Source of the DNA: Stutzerimonas stutzeri
GTDB taxonomy: Bacteria > Pseudomonadota > Gammaproteobacteria > Pseudomonadales > Pseudomonadaceae
Direction: 5' to 3'
Assembly: GCF_013522825.1 (NCBI RefSeq)
Contig: NZ_JAAMQZ010000018.1
Coordinates: 1-64,000 of the forward strand
Length of the DNA stretch: 64,000 nucleotides
Position 1 is the first letter of the stretch, and each line of letters begins with the position of its first letter. Under the pieces are notes generated by a model. The model was not told where the DNA came from. It did not search any database and saw nothing but the letters and a program-made list of their open reading frames with translations. This document shows, in pieces, positions 46,965 to 55,758 of the stretch. Made by a program: the position numbers and the translations under genes.

Positions 46965-48200
46965 TCAGTTGATCTGCGCCCCCTGTGCGATCCAGTTGGC
47001 CAGCAGGTCACGCTCTTCCTGGGTCATCTGGGTGATGTTGCCCAGCGGCATGATCTGACTGGCAATGGTCTGTGCATGGATCTTGGCGGCCATCTGCTGG
47101 ATCTGTTCGGGGGTATCGAACATCACCCCAGCCGGCGCTGCGCTGAACAGTGGGCTGGTGGGGGTTGCCGAATGGCAGACGGTGCAACGCTCTTCAATGA
47201 CGCTGCTGACCTTGTTGAACTCGTTGTGGTCTGTCGCGCCGCTCTTTTGCTCGCTGATGCTCGCCTGCTCCGGAGTGGTCGGTGCCAGGTTCTGCGGAAC
47301 GGGCTGGCGGTTCGGCGAGAGCACGAAGGCCAGGCACACCATGCCGACCGCTGCCGCTGGCAGTGCCCAGGCGAAGCGGTTGCTGTCGTGGCGAGTGTTG
47401 AAGTAGTGACGGACCAGTACCGACAGCGCACCGAGTGCCGCCAGGATCAGCCAGTTGTACTCACTGCCGTAGGTGCTCGGGAAGTGGTTGCTGATCATGA
47501 TGAACAGCACCGGCAGGGTGAAGTAGTTGTTGTGGCGCGAGCGCAGCAGGCCCTTGGCCGGCAGCAGCGGGTCTGGCGTGCGGTTCTGCTCGATGGCCGC
47601 CACCAGCGCGCGCTGGGCCGGCATGATGATGCGGAACACGTTGCCGACCATGATGGTGCCGATCAGTGCGCCGGTATGGATGTAGGCGGCGCGACCGCTG
47701 AAGATCTGCGAATAGCCCCAGCAGGCGGCGATCACCAGCACGAACAGGACCAGGCCGAGCAGCGCCGGCGTCTTGCCCAGTGGCGAGTCACAGAGCAGGT
47801 CGTAGATGAACCAGCCGACGATCAGCGAGCCGAAACCGATGGCCACTGCTGCGGCGGGAGAGAGGCCGCTGCCTGGCAGGACCAGGTAGAGACTGGGGTT
47901 GAGGTAGTAGACCACCATCAGCAGGGCGACGCCCGACAGCCAGGTGGTATAGGCCTCCCATTTGAACCAGTGCAGGTTCTCCGGCATCTGCGGCGGGGCC
48001 AGCTTGTACTTTTCCAGGTGGTAGATACCGCCGCCGTGAATCGCCCAGAGGTCGCCCGACAGGCCTTCTCGGGGGTTGGCGCGGTTGAGGTTGTTTTCCA
48101 GCCAGACGAAGTAGAACGAGGCACCGATCCAGGCGATGCCGACGATCATGTGAATCCAGCGAATACCCAGGTTCAGCCATTCGGTGAGATGTGCGTCCAC
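46965..48200 (-). CDS. puuD: Membrane-bound cytochrome c urate oxidase PuuD
   Basis: PuuD oxidises urate to 5-hydroxyisourate at the inner membrane. The 411-residue protein has about eight hydrophobic helices forming the DUF989/Urate_ox_N domain (RWIHMIVGIAWIGASFYFVWLE, HWFKWEAYTTWLSG) and a C-terminal cytochrome c domain with the haem motif CTVCH (about residue 343) and a probable axial Met in IMPLGN. Electrons would go to the respiratory chain rather than to O2 directly, unlike soluble uricase. It is last in the puuE, uraD, allA, puuD series, 80 bases after allA. Confidence 0.92.
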   Translation of the reverse strand: MDAHLTEWLNLGIRWIHMIVGIAWIGASFYFVWLENNLNRANPREGLSGDLWAIHGGGIYHLEKYKLAPPQMPENLHWFKWEAYTTWLSGVALLMVVYYLNPSLYLVLPGSGLSPAAAVAIGFGSLIVGWFIYDLLCDSPLGKTPALLGLVLFVLVIAACWGYSQIFSGRAAYIHTGALIGTIMVGNVFRIIMPAQRALVAAIEQNRTPDPLLPAKGLLRSRHNNYFTLPVLFIMISNHFPSTYGSEYNWLILAALGALSVLVRHYFNTRHDSNRFAWALPAAAVGMVCLAFVLSPNRQPVPQNLAPTTPEQASISEQKSGATDHNEFNKVSSVIEERCTVCHSATPTSPLFSAAPAGVMFDTPEQIQQMAAKIHAQTIASQIMPLGNITQMTQEERDLLANWIAQGAQIN

Positions 48201-48280
48201 GATTATTTACCTCTTGCGCGGCCGGCGAACCGACCGTTGTTTCTTGTTATTCGACTCGTCGCGAGCGGCCAGTGCGGCGC

Positions 48281-48790
48281 TCACTCCGAGTCCCGGTGGG
48301 GGTCGAGGAACAGCTCATCCTCGCTGAAGAAATGCTCGTCGCAGTTGTTGCCAGAACCGCTGCGATCGACCACCAGGAATTCATCCCGCTTTTCGATCGT
48401 CAGCACCGGGTGGTGCCAGACGCCGCGGTGGTAGTTGACGCCCTGCCTGCCGTTGCTGCGGAAGGCACGGACATTACCCGGTACAGGTGCATCGCCAGCG
48501 GGCGCGACCACGACCAGAAAGGGGTTGCCGAGCAGCGGGATGAAAGCCTGGCTGCCCAGCGGATGACGTTCCAGCATCTGGATCACGCGCGGCATTTCCA
48601 GCATCTCGGCTGCGAAAATGCTGATGATCGCCTGGTCTTCAGGCTGCGCGGTCTCGACCGTCGCCAGCTTGTGGTAGCGGCGGGTGGAACCGTTGTTGAT
48701 CATGAAGAACTCGCTGCCTTCGGTCTCGATCACATCACCGAACGGGGCGAAGGCTTCCTTGGTCAACGGCTCTATCTTGAGTGTGCGCAT
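48281..48790 (-). CDS. allA: Ureidoglycolate lyase
   Basis: AllA splits ureidoglycolate into glyoxylate and urea. The 169-residue cupin-like protein begins MRTLKIEPLTKEAFAPFGDVIE and has family features FIPLLGNPFLVVVAP, YHRGVWHHPVLTI and DEFLVVDRSG. The ATG at 48790 fits the family; a long in-frame extension upstream is antisense-like noise over uraD. It lies 35 bases after uraD. In P. aeruginosa an allantoicase gene stands between these two, and there is no room for one here. Confidence 0.94.
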   Translation of the reverse strand: MRTLKIEPLTKEAFAPFGDVIETEGSEFFMINNGSTRRYHKLATVETAQPEDQAIISIFAAEMLEMPRVIQMLERHPLGSQAFIPLLGNPFLVVVAPAGDAPVPGNVRAFRSNGRQGVNYHRGVWHHPVLTIEKRDEFLVVDRSGSGNNCDEHFFSEDELFLDPHRDSE

Positions 48791-48825
48791 GGCTGGGGTC
48801 TCACTATCGTTATTCGAAGGCAGGC

Positions 48826-49341
48826 TTACATCGCCTGCAGGCGGAACAGGGCGATCTTGTTGATCTCGCTCACGGCACGGTCGAATTCCTGCTCGGGGGT
48901 GTTGTGCAGGCGCTCCTCGAACGCGGCGAGGATCTGGTGCCGATTGCTGCCCTTGACCGCCATGATGAAGATGAAGCCGAACCTGTCCTTGTAGGCTTCG
49001 TTGAGTTCGGTGAAGCGGGCGAACTCCTCGGCGGTGCATTCATGGATGCCGGCGCCGGCCTGTTCCGAGGTGCTGGAGGCGGTCAGCTCGCCGCGTACGG
49101 CGGCCTTGCCGGCGAGGTCCGGGTGGGCGTTGATCAGTGCCAGCTGGGTTTCGCGCGGGGCGTTCAGCAGAATCTCGGACATGCGCCGATGGAGCGTCTC
49201 GATGTCGTCGAGGCTTTCGTCGACGCCCTGGTCATAGGCCTGTTCGGCGACCCACGGCGAGTGCTCGTAGATGTCGGCGAAGGTGGCGACGAAGGCGTCG
49301 CGGTCGAGGCTGGACGGCGTGATCGTCTGGAAGCGGCTCAT
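48826..49341 (-). CDS. uraD: OHCU decarboxylase
   Basis: UraD decarboxylates 2-oxo-4-hydroxy-4-carboxy-5-ureidoimidazoline to S-allantoin. The 171-residue helical protein has the catalytic His in NAHPDLAG, the SEQAGAG segment and the C-terminal motif DRFGFIFIMAVKG. Its ATG overlaps the puuE stop by four bases (ATGA), showing translational coupling. It acts directly after the HIU hydrolase encoded divergently at 50622. Confidence 0.95.
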   Translation of the reverse strand: MSRFQTITPSSLDRDAFVATFADIYEHSPWVAEQAYDQGVDESLDDIETLHRRMSEILLNAPRETQLALINAHPDLAGKAAVRGELTASSTSEQAGAGIHECTAEEFARFTELNEAYKDRFGFIFIMAVKGSNRHQILAAFEERLHNTPEQEFDRAVSEINKIALFRLQAM

Positions 49342-50267
49342 TTCGCGCTCTCCTGGGTGAACGGGTGGGTGGCGTGCCAGTGGCGGGCGATATCGACGCG
49401 GCGGGCGAACCAGACCTGCTCATGGCTTTGTACGTATTCGATGAAGCGCTGCAGCGCGGCCATACGGGCGGGGCGGCCCAGCAGCCGGCAATGCATGCCG
49501 ATGGTGAGCATCTTCGGCGCTTCGGCGCCCTCGGCGTAGAGCACGTCGAAGGCGTCCTTGAGGTAGGTGTAGAAGTCGTCGCCGCTGTTGAAGCCCTGGA
49601 CCTGGGTGAAGCGCATATCGTTGGTGTCCAGGGTGTAGGGGATCACCAGGTGCGGCTGCTCCGGCGTGCTGGCCGGGTCCCAGTAGGGCAGGTCGTCGTC
49701 GTAGGTGTCGCAGTCGTAGAGGAAGCCACCTTCCTCGCGCACCAGCCGGCGCGTGTTCGGCCCGGTGCGGCCGGTGTACCAGCCCAGCGGGCGCTCGCCG
49801 GTGAGTTCGGTGAGGATGCGGATGGCCTCGAGCATGTGCTCGCGCTCCTGCTCCTCGTCCATGTACTGGTAGTCGATCCAGCGATAGCCGTGGCTGCAGA
49901 TCTCGTGGCCATCGGCGACCATCGCCTCGATCACCTGCGGATGGCGTTGTGCGGCCATCGCAACGGCGAAGATCGTCAGCGGGATGTCGTGCTTCTTGAA
50001 CAGCTTGAGCAGGCGCCAGACGCCGGCGCGGCTGCCATATTCGTAAAGCGATTCCATGCTCATGTGACGCACGCTCTGTAGCGGTTGTGCGGCCACCATC
50101 TCGGACAGAAAGGCTTCGGATTCCTTATCGCCGTGCAGTACGCAGCGCTCACCGCCTTCTTCGTAGTTCAGCACGAAAGACAGCGCGATGCGGGCGTTGC
50201 CAGGCCAGTGTGGATGGGGAGGGTTGCCGGCATAGCCGATGAGGTCACGAGGGTAGTCGGCGCTCAT
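49338..50267 (-). CDS. puuE: Cofactor-independent allantoinase PuuE
   Basis: PuuE hydrolyses allantoin to allantoate. The 309-residue protein belongs to the polysaccharide-deacetylase (NodB-like) fold: MSADYPRDLIGYAGNPPHPHWPGNARIALSFVLNYEEGGE at the start, IFAVAMAAQRHP, EICSHGYRWIDYQ, GWYTGRTGPNTRRL and TIGMHCRLLGRPARM. It is the first gene of the operon; a perfect TTGTATACAA palindrome lies 68 bases before its ATG. The unrelated dihydroorotase-type allantoinase (AllB) is not seen here. Confidence 0.95.
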   Translation of the reverse strand: MSADYPRDLIGYAGNPPHPHWPGNARIALSFVLNYEEGGERCVLHGDKESEAFLSEMVAAQPLQSVRHMSMESLYEYGSRAGVWRLLKLFKKHDIPLTIFAVAMAAQRHPQVIEAMVADGHEICSHGYRWIDYQYMDEEQEREHMLEAIRILTELTGERPLGWYTGRTGPNTRRLVREEGGFLYDCDTYDDDLPYWDPASTPEQPHLVIPYTLDTNDMRFTQVQGFNSGDDFYTYLKDAFDVLYAEGAEAPKMLTIGMHCRLLGRPARMAALQRFIEYVQSHEQVWFARRVDIARHWHATHPFTQESAK

Positions 50268-50334
50268 TTATTGTTTTTCCTTGGTGAGATGCGAGGTCGT
50301 CGGGGACGGGATGGCATGCGACCGTATGGGATTA

Positions 50335-50344
50335 TTGTATACAA
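50335..50344. promoter_or_regulatory. GntR-type operator (TTGTATACAA) before puuE
   Basis: A perfect palindrome in the 354-base region between divergent puuE and hiuH, 68 bases before the puuE ATG, where it would overlap or follow the promoter. Confidence 0.68.
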
Positions 50345-50493
50345 AAGCTTTTGAGGTTTGTAAATCAAAACCCTGAGAAAAAATGATGGATGGCGTTTCC
50401 GGGGGAGAAAGCGGTCCCGGAAACGCCCCTGTAAATGCGTAAAAGCCCGCGTACAGCGGATATTCTGGGCAGGCAAAAAAGACAGATCAAAAA

Positions 50494-50503
50494 CTGTGTA
50501 CAA
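50494..50503. promoter_or_regulatory. GntR-type operator, near match (CTGTGTACAA) before hiuH
   Basis: Eight of ten bases match TTGTATACAA, and the right half-site is perfect. It lies 119 bases before the hiuH ATG. The rest of the puuE-hiuH spacer shows no gene. Confidence 0.45.
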
Positions 50504-50621
50504 TTTTAATCGAAACTGTCTTTTATATGGTTGCGTGCATGCTATGCTCCTGCCAGACCCACAACATCGACAAGAGGAGGCAGGCGCCTGCAGAGGGACT
50601 TCGCTGCAACGCCGGAAATCT

Positions 50622-50975
50622 ATGGGACGTTTGACTACTCATGTGCTGGACGCCGCGCACGGCTGTCCGGGCAGCGACATCAAGATCGAACTTTATCGCG
50701 TCGAGGACGCCGGCCTGGAGCTGGTTGCCAGCCGGCAGACCAATGCCGACGGGCGCTGCGATGCGCCATTGCTGGAAGGCGACGAGTACCGCTCCGGCGT
50801 CTATCAGCTGCAATTCAGTGCTGGCGATTACTACCGCGCGCGCGGCGTGCAGCTGGCCGAGCCGGCCTTCCTCGACGTGGTGGTGCTGCGCTTCGGCATC
50901 AGCGCCGAGCAGGACCATTACCACGTGCCTCTGCTGATCTCTCCGTACAGCTACTCGACTTATCGCGGCAGCTGA
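50622..50975 (+). CDS. hiuH: 5-hydroxyisourate hydrolase (transthyretin-like)
   Basis: This 117-residue enzyme hydrolyses 5-hydroxyisourate, the PuuD product, to OHCU. The diagnostic C-terminal YRGS is present, as are the N-terminal RLTTHVLD with catalytic His, and YHVPLLISPYSYSTYRGS. The ATG at 50622 (MGRLTTHVLD) matches the family; 42 residues open upstream do not. There is no periplasmic signal peptide. It is divergent from puuE and monocistronic with its own terminator. Confidence 0.94.
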   Translation: MGRLTTHVLDAAHGCPGSDIKIELYRVEDAGLELVASRQTNADGRCDAPLLEGDEYRSGVYQLQFSAGDYYRARGVQLAEPAFLDVVVLRFGISAEQDHYHVPLLISPYSYSTYRGS

Positions 50976-51020
50976 CAACGACCCGAACCATGCTCTGATG
51001 GCTCCATTCGTGAGCCTGCC

Positions 51021-51047
51021 ACCCGCCCTCAAGGCGGGTGTTTTTTT
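51021..51047 (+). terminator. Rho-independent terminator of hiuH
   Basis: ACCCGCC, loop CTCAA, GGCGGGT followed by GTTTTTTT. It starts 45 bases after the hiuH stop. Confidence 0.92.
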
Positions 51048-51159
51048 ATCAGGAGTGCCTGGAGCATTTTTGCTTGCGGGCTCAGCGCCGGGGGCGCTGT
51101 CCGGGTGCGCAGGATGTCCTCACGAACTGCCGAACCACCTGGGTAGCCCGTGAGCTGAA

Positions 51160-51630
51160 CTATTCTGCGCCGGCTGCCTTATCGCCATGTGTACGGCGAG
51201 CCACGGCGCCGGTGCGTTTCACGCTGGCGCCAGGGGCGTCGTCCGGCTGCTGCAGCCCGTCCAGGATCGGGCAGTCCGGTCGCTCATCCCCCGCGCAGCA
51301 ACTGACCAGGGTTTTCAGCGTCTCCGCCATCTGTCGCATGTTATCCATGCGGCGCTCCAGTTCGGCGATATGCTCCTGGGCCAGGCGCTTGACGTCCGCG
51401 CTCTGACGCGACTTATCCTTCCACAGACCCAGCAGGTTGCCGATCTCGGCCACCGAGAAGCCGAGATCGCGGGCACGACGGATGAAGTGCAGACGGTGGA
51501 TGTCGGCCTGGGTGTAGGCGCGATAGCCCGAGTCGGTCCGGTCCGCCGGTGGCGTCAGGCCGATCTGCTCGTAGTAGCGGATCATCTTGGGTGAGACCCT
51601 GGATGCCTTGGATGCTTCACCGATGTTCAT
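51160..51630 (-). CDS. cueR: Copper-responsive MerR-family activator CueR
   Basis: CueR senses Cu(I) and activates copper-export promoters by DNA distortion. The 156-residue protein has the MerR helix-turn-helix (MNIGEASKASRVSPKMIRYYEQIGL), a long dimerisation helix and Cys112 and Cys120 in CCAGDERPDC, the same positions as in characterised CueR, with an extra Cys111. It extends about 20 residues beyond typical CueR with a basic tail. It lies 15 bases after copA and is probably co-transcribed. A MerR-type promoter precedes copA. Confidence 0.92.
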   Translation of the reverse strand: MNIGEASKASRVSPKMIRYYEQIGLTPPADRTDSGYRAYTQADIHRLHFIRRARDLGFSVAEIGNLLGLWKDKSRQSADVKRLAQEHIAELERRMDNMRQMAETLKTLVSCCAGDERPDCPILDGLQQPDDAPGASVKRTGAVARRTHGDKAAGAE

Positions 51631-51645
51631 GGCGATTCTCCTCGC

Positions 51646-54138
51646 TCAATGGGCGGTATCCGCTGCCAGCGGTGGCTGGAAACGCCGCAGCCGTAGCGCA
51701 TTGCCCAGGACGAACACACTGGACAGCGCCATCGCACCTGCCGCGAAGATGGGCGACAGCAGCAGTCCGTAGGCCGGGTATAGCACACCCGCGGCCAGTG
51801 GAATCAGCGCTGTGTTGTAGCCAAAGGCCCAGAACAGGTTCTGGCGGATGTTGCCGAGGGTGGCCTTGGACAGCGCGATGGCGTTGGGCACACCCTGCAG
51901 GTTGCCGGACATCAGCACCACGTCGGCGGATTCCACCGCCACGTCGGTGCCGGTGCCGATCGCCAGCCCCACGTCGGCTGCGGCCAGCGCCGGCGCGTCG
52001 TTGATGCCGTCGCCGACGAAGGCGATCTGGCCGTGAGCCGCTTTCAACCGGCGCACCGCTTCCACCTTGCCCTCGGGCAGCACTTCGGCCACGACCTCAT
52101 CGATGCCCAGTTGCCGGGCGATGGCCTGTGCCGTGTGCGCGTTGTCGCCGGTGATCATCGCCACCTTCAGGCCCAGCTGGTGCAGCGCGGCGATGGCGGC
52201 GGGGGTGCTGGGCTTGATCGGGTCGGCGACCGCGACGATGGCGGCCAGCCGGCCCTCGATGGCGGCATACAGCGGCGACTTGCCTTCGCCGCCCAGGCGT
52301 TTGGCCGTCCCGGCGAAGCCGCCAACGTCCAGGCCCAGTTCACGCATGAAGCGGTCAGCGCCGACTTCGACGCGCACGCCATCCACGTTGGCACGCACGC
52401 CCATGCCGGTGACCGACTCGAAACCGGTCATCAGCGGCAGCTCGATAGCCGTTTGCTCGGCAGCCTCGACGATGGCACGGGCGATCGGATGTTCCGAACG
52501 CGCTTCCACGGCGGCGACCTTGGCCAGCACTTGGTCGCGGTCGAAGCCTTCGGCGATCTCCAGGTCGGTCAGCACCGGGCGGCCTTCGGTCAGCGTGCCG
52601 GTCTTGTCCACGGCCACCACCCGAGCGTCCTTGAGCAGTTGCAGCGCCTCGCCCTTGCGGAACAGCACGCCCATTTCGGCGCCCCGGCCGGTGCCGACCA
52701 TGATCGAGGTCGGTGTCGCCAGCCCCATGGCGCAGGGGCAGGCGATGATGAGTACGGCTACCGCGTTGACCAGGGCAAAGGTCAGCGCTGGCGACGGTCC
52801 GAAGACCAGCCAGACCAGGAAGGTCAGCGCCGCCGCCAGCATGACCGCGGGCACGAACCACAGCGTCACCTTGTCCACCACGGCCTGGATCGGCAGCTTG
52901 GAGCCCTGGGCCTGTTCGACCAGCCGGATGATCTGCGCCAGCATGGTCTGCCCGCCCACGGCGGTGGCGCGCAGCGTCAGGGCGCCGTTCTGGTTGACGG
53001 TGCCGCCGACCAGCGTGCTGCCGGCGCGCTTCTCCACGGGAATCGGCTCGCCGGTGATCATCGACTCGTCGACGAAGCTGCCGCCCTCGGTCACTTCGCC
53101 ATCGACCGGCACCCGTTCGCCGGGGCGTACTTCAACGAGGTCGCCCAGGACTACCTCGGTGATCGGGATGTCCACGGTGCGGCCCTCGCGCACGACATGC
53201 GCCACCTTGGCCTGCAGCCCGACCAGGCGCTTGATGGCTTCGGAGGTGCGCCCCTTGGCGCGGGCCTCGAGGAAGCGCCCCAGCAGGATCAGCGCGACGA
53301 TGACAGCCGCCGCCTCGTAGTAGACGTTCACCGTACCGGCTGGCAGCAGGCCGGGAGCGAAGGTGGCGACCAGCGAATAGCCGAACGCGGCAGCGGTACC
53401 GACGGCGACCAGCGAGTTCATGTCCGGCGCCAGGCGTACCAGGGCGGGGAAGCCCTTCTGATAGAAACGCCGGCCGGGAATGACCAGTACCAACAGCGTC
53501 AGCGCGAACTGCAGATACCAGCTCTGCTGAAGGCCGATGGTCGCCATGACCCACTCGTGCATGCCGGGAATCATGTGCGAGCCCATTTCGAGCACGAACA
53601 CCGGCAGTGCCAGCAGCGTGGCCAGGATCAGGTCGCGCTTGAGTTCGACCCGTTCGGCGTCCTTCTTTTCCGCAGCCTGGTCGTCGGCCTGCGCGGCGCT
53701 ATCGACAGCGCGGGCCTCGTAGCCAACCTTGCCGACAGCGGCGAGCAGATCCTCCACGGCCACCACGCCACGCACCCTGGCCCGTTCGGTCGCCAGGTTC
53801 ACCGTGGCTTCCGCGACGCCGGGCACCGCCTTGAGTGCCCGCTCGACACGGCCCACGCAGGAGGCGCAGGTCATGCCCTCGATCGCCAGCTCGACGGTAT
53901 TGGCGGGCACGTCGTAGCCGACCTTTTCGACCGCCCGGACCAGCGCCATGCGATCGACGGGACCCGCCAGGCGAATGTCCGCTCGTTCGGTGGCCAGGTT
54001 GACGGATACACTGTCCACGCCTTCGATCCTGGCCAGGGCCGCTTCGACACGACCGACACAGCTGGCGCAGGTCATGCCTTCGATGGGCAGACTGATGGAT
54101 GTGGTGGCACGAACATCACTTGTGTTTGACGTGCTCAT
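51646..54138 (-). CDS. copA: Copper-exporting P1B-type ATPase CopA
   Basis: CopA pumps Cu(I) out of the cytoplasm. The 830-residue protein has two N-terminal metal-binding domains (each with GMTCASC), eight membrane helices, the ion-binding CPC motif in IACPCAMG, the phosphorylation motif DKTGTLTEG, the SEHP loop and [10 protein letters not shown]. The ATG at 54138 (MSTSNTSDV) fits; 57 upstream residues are spurious. It shares a divergent intergenic region with an ArsR-type gene. Expression should be induced by copper through the CueR-type promoter at 54174-54204. Confidence 0.95.
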   Translation of the reverse strand: MSTSNTSDVRATTSISLPIEGMTCASCVGRVEAALARIEGVDSVSVNLATERADIRLAGPVDRMALVRAVEKVGYDVPANTVELAIEGMTCASCVGRVERALKAVPGVAEATVNLATERARVRGVVAVEDLLAAVGKVGYEARAVDSAAQADDQAAEKKDAERVELKRDLILATLLALPVFVLEMGSHMIPGMHEWVMATIGLQQSWYLQFALTLLVLVIPGRRFYQKGFPALVRLAPDMNSLVAVGTAAAFGYSLVATFAPGLLPAGTVNVYYEAAAVIVALILLGRFLEARAKGRTSEAIKRLVGLQAKVAHVVREGRTVDIPITEVVLGDLVEVRPGERVPVDGEVTEGGSFVDESMITGEPIPVEKRAGSTLVGGTVNQNGALTLRATAVGGQTMLAQIIRLVEQAQGSKLPIQAVVDKVTLWFVPAVMLAAALTFLVWLVFGPSPALTFALVNAVAVLIIACPCAMGLATPTSIMVGTGRGAEMGVLFRKGEALQLLKDARVVAVDKTGTLTEGRPVLTDLEIAEGFDRDQVLAKVAAVEARSEHPIARAIVEAAEQTAIELPLMTGFESVTGMGVRANVDGVRVEVGADRFMRELGLDVGGFAGTAKRLGGEGKSPLYAAIEGRLAAIVAVADPIKPSTPAAIAALHQLGLKVAMITGDNAHTAQAIARQLGIDEVVAEVLPEGKVEAVRRLKAAHGQIAFVGDGINDAPALAAADVGLAIGTGTDVAVESADVVLMSGNLQGVPNAIALSKATLGNIRQNLFWAFGYNTALIPLAAGVLYPAYGLLLSPIFAAGAMALSSVFVLGNALRLRRFQPPLAADTAH

Positions 54139-54173
54139 GGTTCGTTCCCATTGGTTGTATTCGAGATGGCGAC

Positions 54174-54204
54174 AAGCTAGGCCTTGCCATCGTGGGAAGG
54201 TCAA
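54174..54204 (-). promoter_or_regulatory. CueR-type promoter of copA with 19-bp spacer
   Basis: On the minus strand the -35 element TTGACC (54204-54199) and -10 element TAGCTT (54179-54174) are separated by 19 bases, the unusually long spacer required for MerR-family activation. The spacer carries the dyad CCTTCCC...GGCAAGG, close to the CueR box CCTTGCC...GGCAAGG. It is 36 bases before the copA ATG. Confidence 0.85.
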
Positions 54205-54248
54205 GTACTGTGCGTTCTTTAACGGCGAAAGGGCAGGGCTTTCCAGAT

Positions 54249-54599
54249 ATGTCTTCCAACAAACGGGGTGACGCCCATGGTGAAAGTGTCGACCTGGCTT
54301 CCCTGTCACAGAATGATGTGACCATCCTTGCCGAGACCTTTCGCCTCCTGGGCGATCCCTCGCGCCTGAGGATCATGCTGCGCTGCATGCAGGGCTCCTC
54401 TCCGGTTGGCGACATCGCCGAGAGCCTGGATCTCTCGCAATCGCTGGTCAGTCACCATCTGCGACTGCTTCGCGGCGCCCGCCTGGTCAAGGGCGTGCGC
54501 CATGCCAAGCATATCTTCTACGAGGTCGACGACAGCCATGTGAGCCAGGTGCTGCTGGACATGGCCAGCCACATCGCCGAGGACCGTGGCGAAGAATAG
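54249..54599 (+). CDS. ArsR/SmtB-family metal sensor
   Basis: This 116-residue repressor has a winged helix (about 30-90, [28 protein letters not shown]). The last helix contains D-x-H-X10-H-x-x-E (DSH...HIAE), the alpha-5 zinc site of SmtB/CzrA-type sensors; the arsenic-type alpha-3 Cys pair is absent. The ATG at 54249 is favoured by family length. It is followed by a cation diffusion facilitator gene 105 bases on, with a SmtB-like operator between them, so it probably releases DNA when zinc (or cobalt) binds. Confidence 0.9.
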   Translation: MSSNKRGDAHGESVDLASLSQNDVTILAETFRLLGDPSRLRIMLRCMQGSSPVGDIAESLDLSQSLVSHHLRLLRGARLVKGVRHAKHIFYEVDDSHVSQVLLDMASHIAEDRGEE

Positions 54600-54642
54600 C
54601 CTGCAGCCAGTTCAAGAGGCGCAGGGTTGTTTTTTAAAAAAA

Positions 54643-54664
54643 CATATGAATATATGTTCATGTG
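54643..54664. promoter_or_regulatory. ArsR/SmtB-type operator before the CDF gene
   Basis: A 22-bp imperfect palindrome, CATATGAATA at one end and TGTTCATGTG at the other. The inner 16 bases pair in all but one mirrored position. The ATGAA...TTCAT arrangement is that of zinc-responsive SmtB-family operators. It is 41 bases before the CDF gene ATG. A second short inverted repeat, GGTTGC...GCAACC, follows at 54669-54687. Confidence 0.7.
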
Positions 54665-54704
54665 TTATGGTTGCTGCATATGCAACCGACTGTCCGAGGC
54701 TCAG

Positions 54705-55682
54705 ATGTCCCGCTCTCACTCGCATCATCATGGTCACCACGACCACACGCCGACCGTGACCAGCGCCAACGAGCGTAAGGTCCTCCTGTCCTTCTTCCTG
54801 ATCTTCACCTTCATGGTGGTGGAGGCGGTCGGCGGCGTGCTGTCCGGTTCGCTGGCACTGCTGGCCGACGCGGGCCACATGCTGACCGATGCGGCAGCGC
54901 TGGCCCTGGCCTATGCCGCCTTCCGCTTCGGTCGGCGCGCCGCTGACAGCAAGCGCACTTTCGGCTATCTGCGCTTCGAGGTCATTGCCGGTTTCCTGAA
55001 TGCCGTGACGCTGTTCGGCATCGTCGCTTGGATCGTCTATGAAGCGTGGCAGCGCCTGTCGGCACCCCCGGTGATCCTGGCCGGGCCGATGATGATCGTT
55101 GCCGTGCTCGGCTTGCTGGTGAACCTGCTGGTGCTGTGGATCATGACTCGCGGCGAGACCGACCACGTCAATGTGAAAGGCGCCATCCTGCACGTGATGG
55201 GTGATCTTCTGGGCTCGGTCGGTGCCATCGTCGCCGCGGCCGTCATCTACTTCACGGGCTGGGCGCCGATCGATCCCATCCTGTCGGTGGTCGTGGCGGT
55301 ACTGATCCTGCGCAGCGCCTGGAAACTGCTGGCCAAGTCGCTGCACATCCTGCTGGAAGGCGCACCCGAGGAGGCGTCGCCGGAAAAGGTGGCGCGTGGC
55401 CTGCTGGATTCCGTTGCAGGCCTGGCGGCTGTCAGCCATGTACATGTATGGCAACTCACTTCCGGGCGGACGATGGCCACGCTGCACGTACGCCCGCACC
55501 TGGACGAGGAAGCGAAGGCGGTGGTCAGGCTCGTCGAGCAGGCGCTACGGGAGCAGTTCGGCATCGAGCATGCCACCGTCGCGATCGACTGGAACTCGGA
55601 GGAGGGCGGGCCACATTGCAGCCTGCAACGGACTGCCGGGTGTCCCGGTCATGATCATTCGGCTGAAGGCCACAGGCATTGA
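54705..55682 (+). CDS. Cation diffusion facilitator, probable zinc exporter
   Basis: This 325-residue inner-membrane metal/proton antiporter of the CDF family is ZitB/DmeF-like. His-rich ends flank six membrane helices: SRSHSHHHGHHDH at the N-terminus and HDHSAEGHRH at the C-terminus. The transport site has His and Asp in DAGHMLTDA (helix 2) and HVMGDLLGS (helix 5), the HD-HD set usually linked with zinc. The ATG at 54705 fits the family. It follows the ArsR-type sensor gene and its putative operator. Cobalt or cadmium remain possible substrates. Confidence 0.9.
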   Translation: MSRSHSHHHGHHDHTPTVTSANERKVLLSFFLIFTFMVVEAVGGVLSGSLALLADAGHMLTDAAALALAYAAFRFGRRAADSKRTFGYLRFEVIAGFLNAVTLFGIVAWIVYEAWQRLSAPPVILAGPMMIVAVLGLLVNLLVLWIMTRGETDHVNVKGAILHVMGDLLGSVGAIVAAAVIYFTGWAPIDPILSVVVAVLILRSAWKLLAKSLHILLEGAPEEASPEKVARGLLDSVAGLAAVSHVHVWQLTSGRTMATLHVRPHLDEEAKAVVRLVEQALREQFGIEHATVAIDWNSEEGGPHCSLQRTAGCPGHDHSAEGHRH

Positions 55683-55700
55683 GCCTGTTTCCCTGTCCAA

Positions 55701-55740
55701 AAACGAAGCCCCCGACGCAAAGGCGTCGGGGGCTTCGTTT
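55701..55740. terminator. Bidirectional terminator between the CDF and purine-permease genes
   Basis: AACGAAGCCCCCGACGC pairs with GCGTCGGGGGCTTCGTT around a 4-base loop, a 17-bp stem, followed by T bases on the right and preceded by A bases on the left. It serves the two convergent genes. Confidence 0.9.
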
Positions 55741-55758
55741 GCCGGCTGCGCTTCCTGA

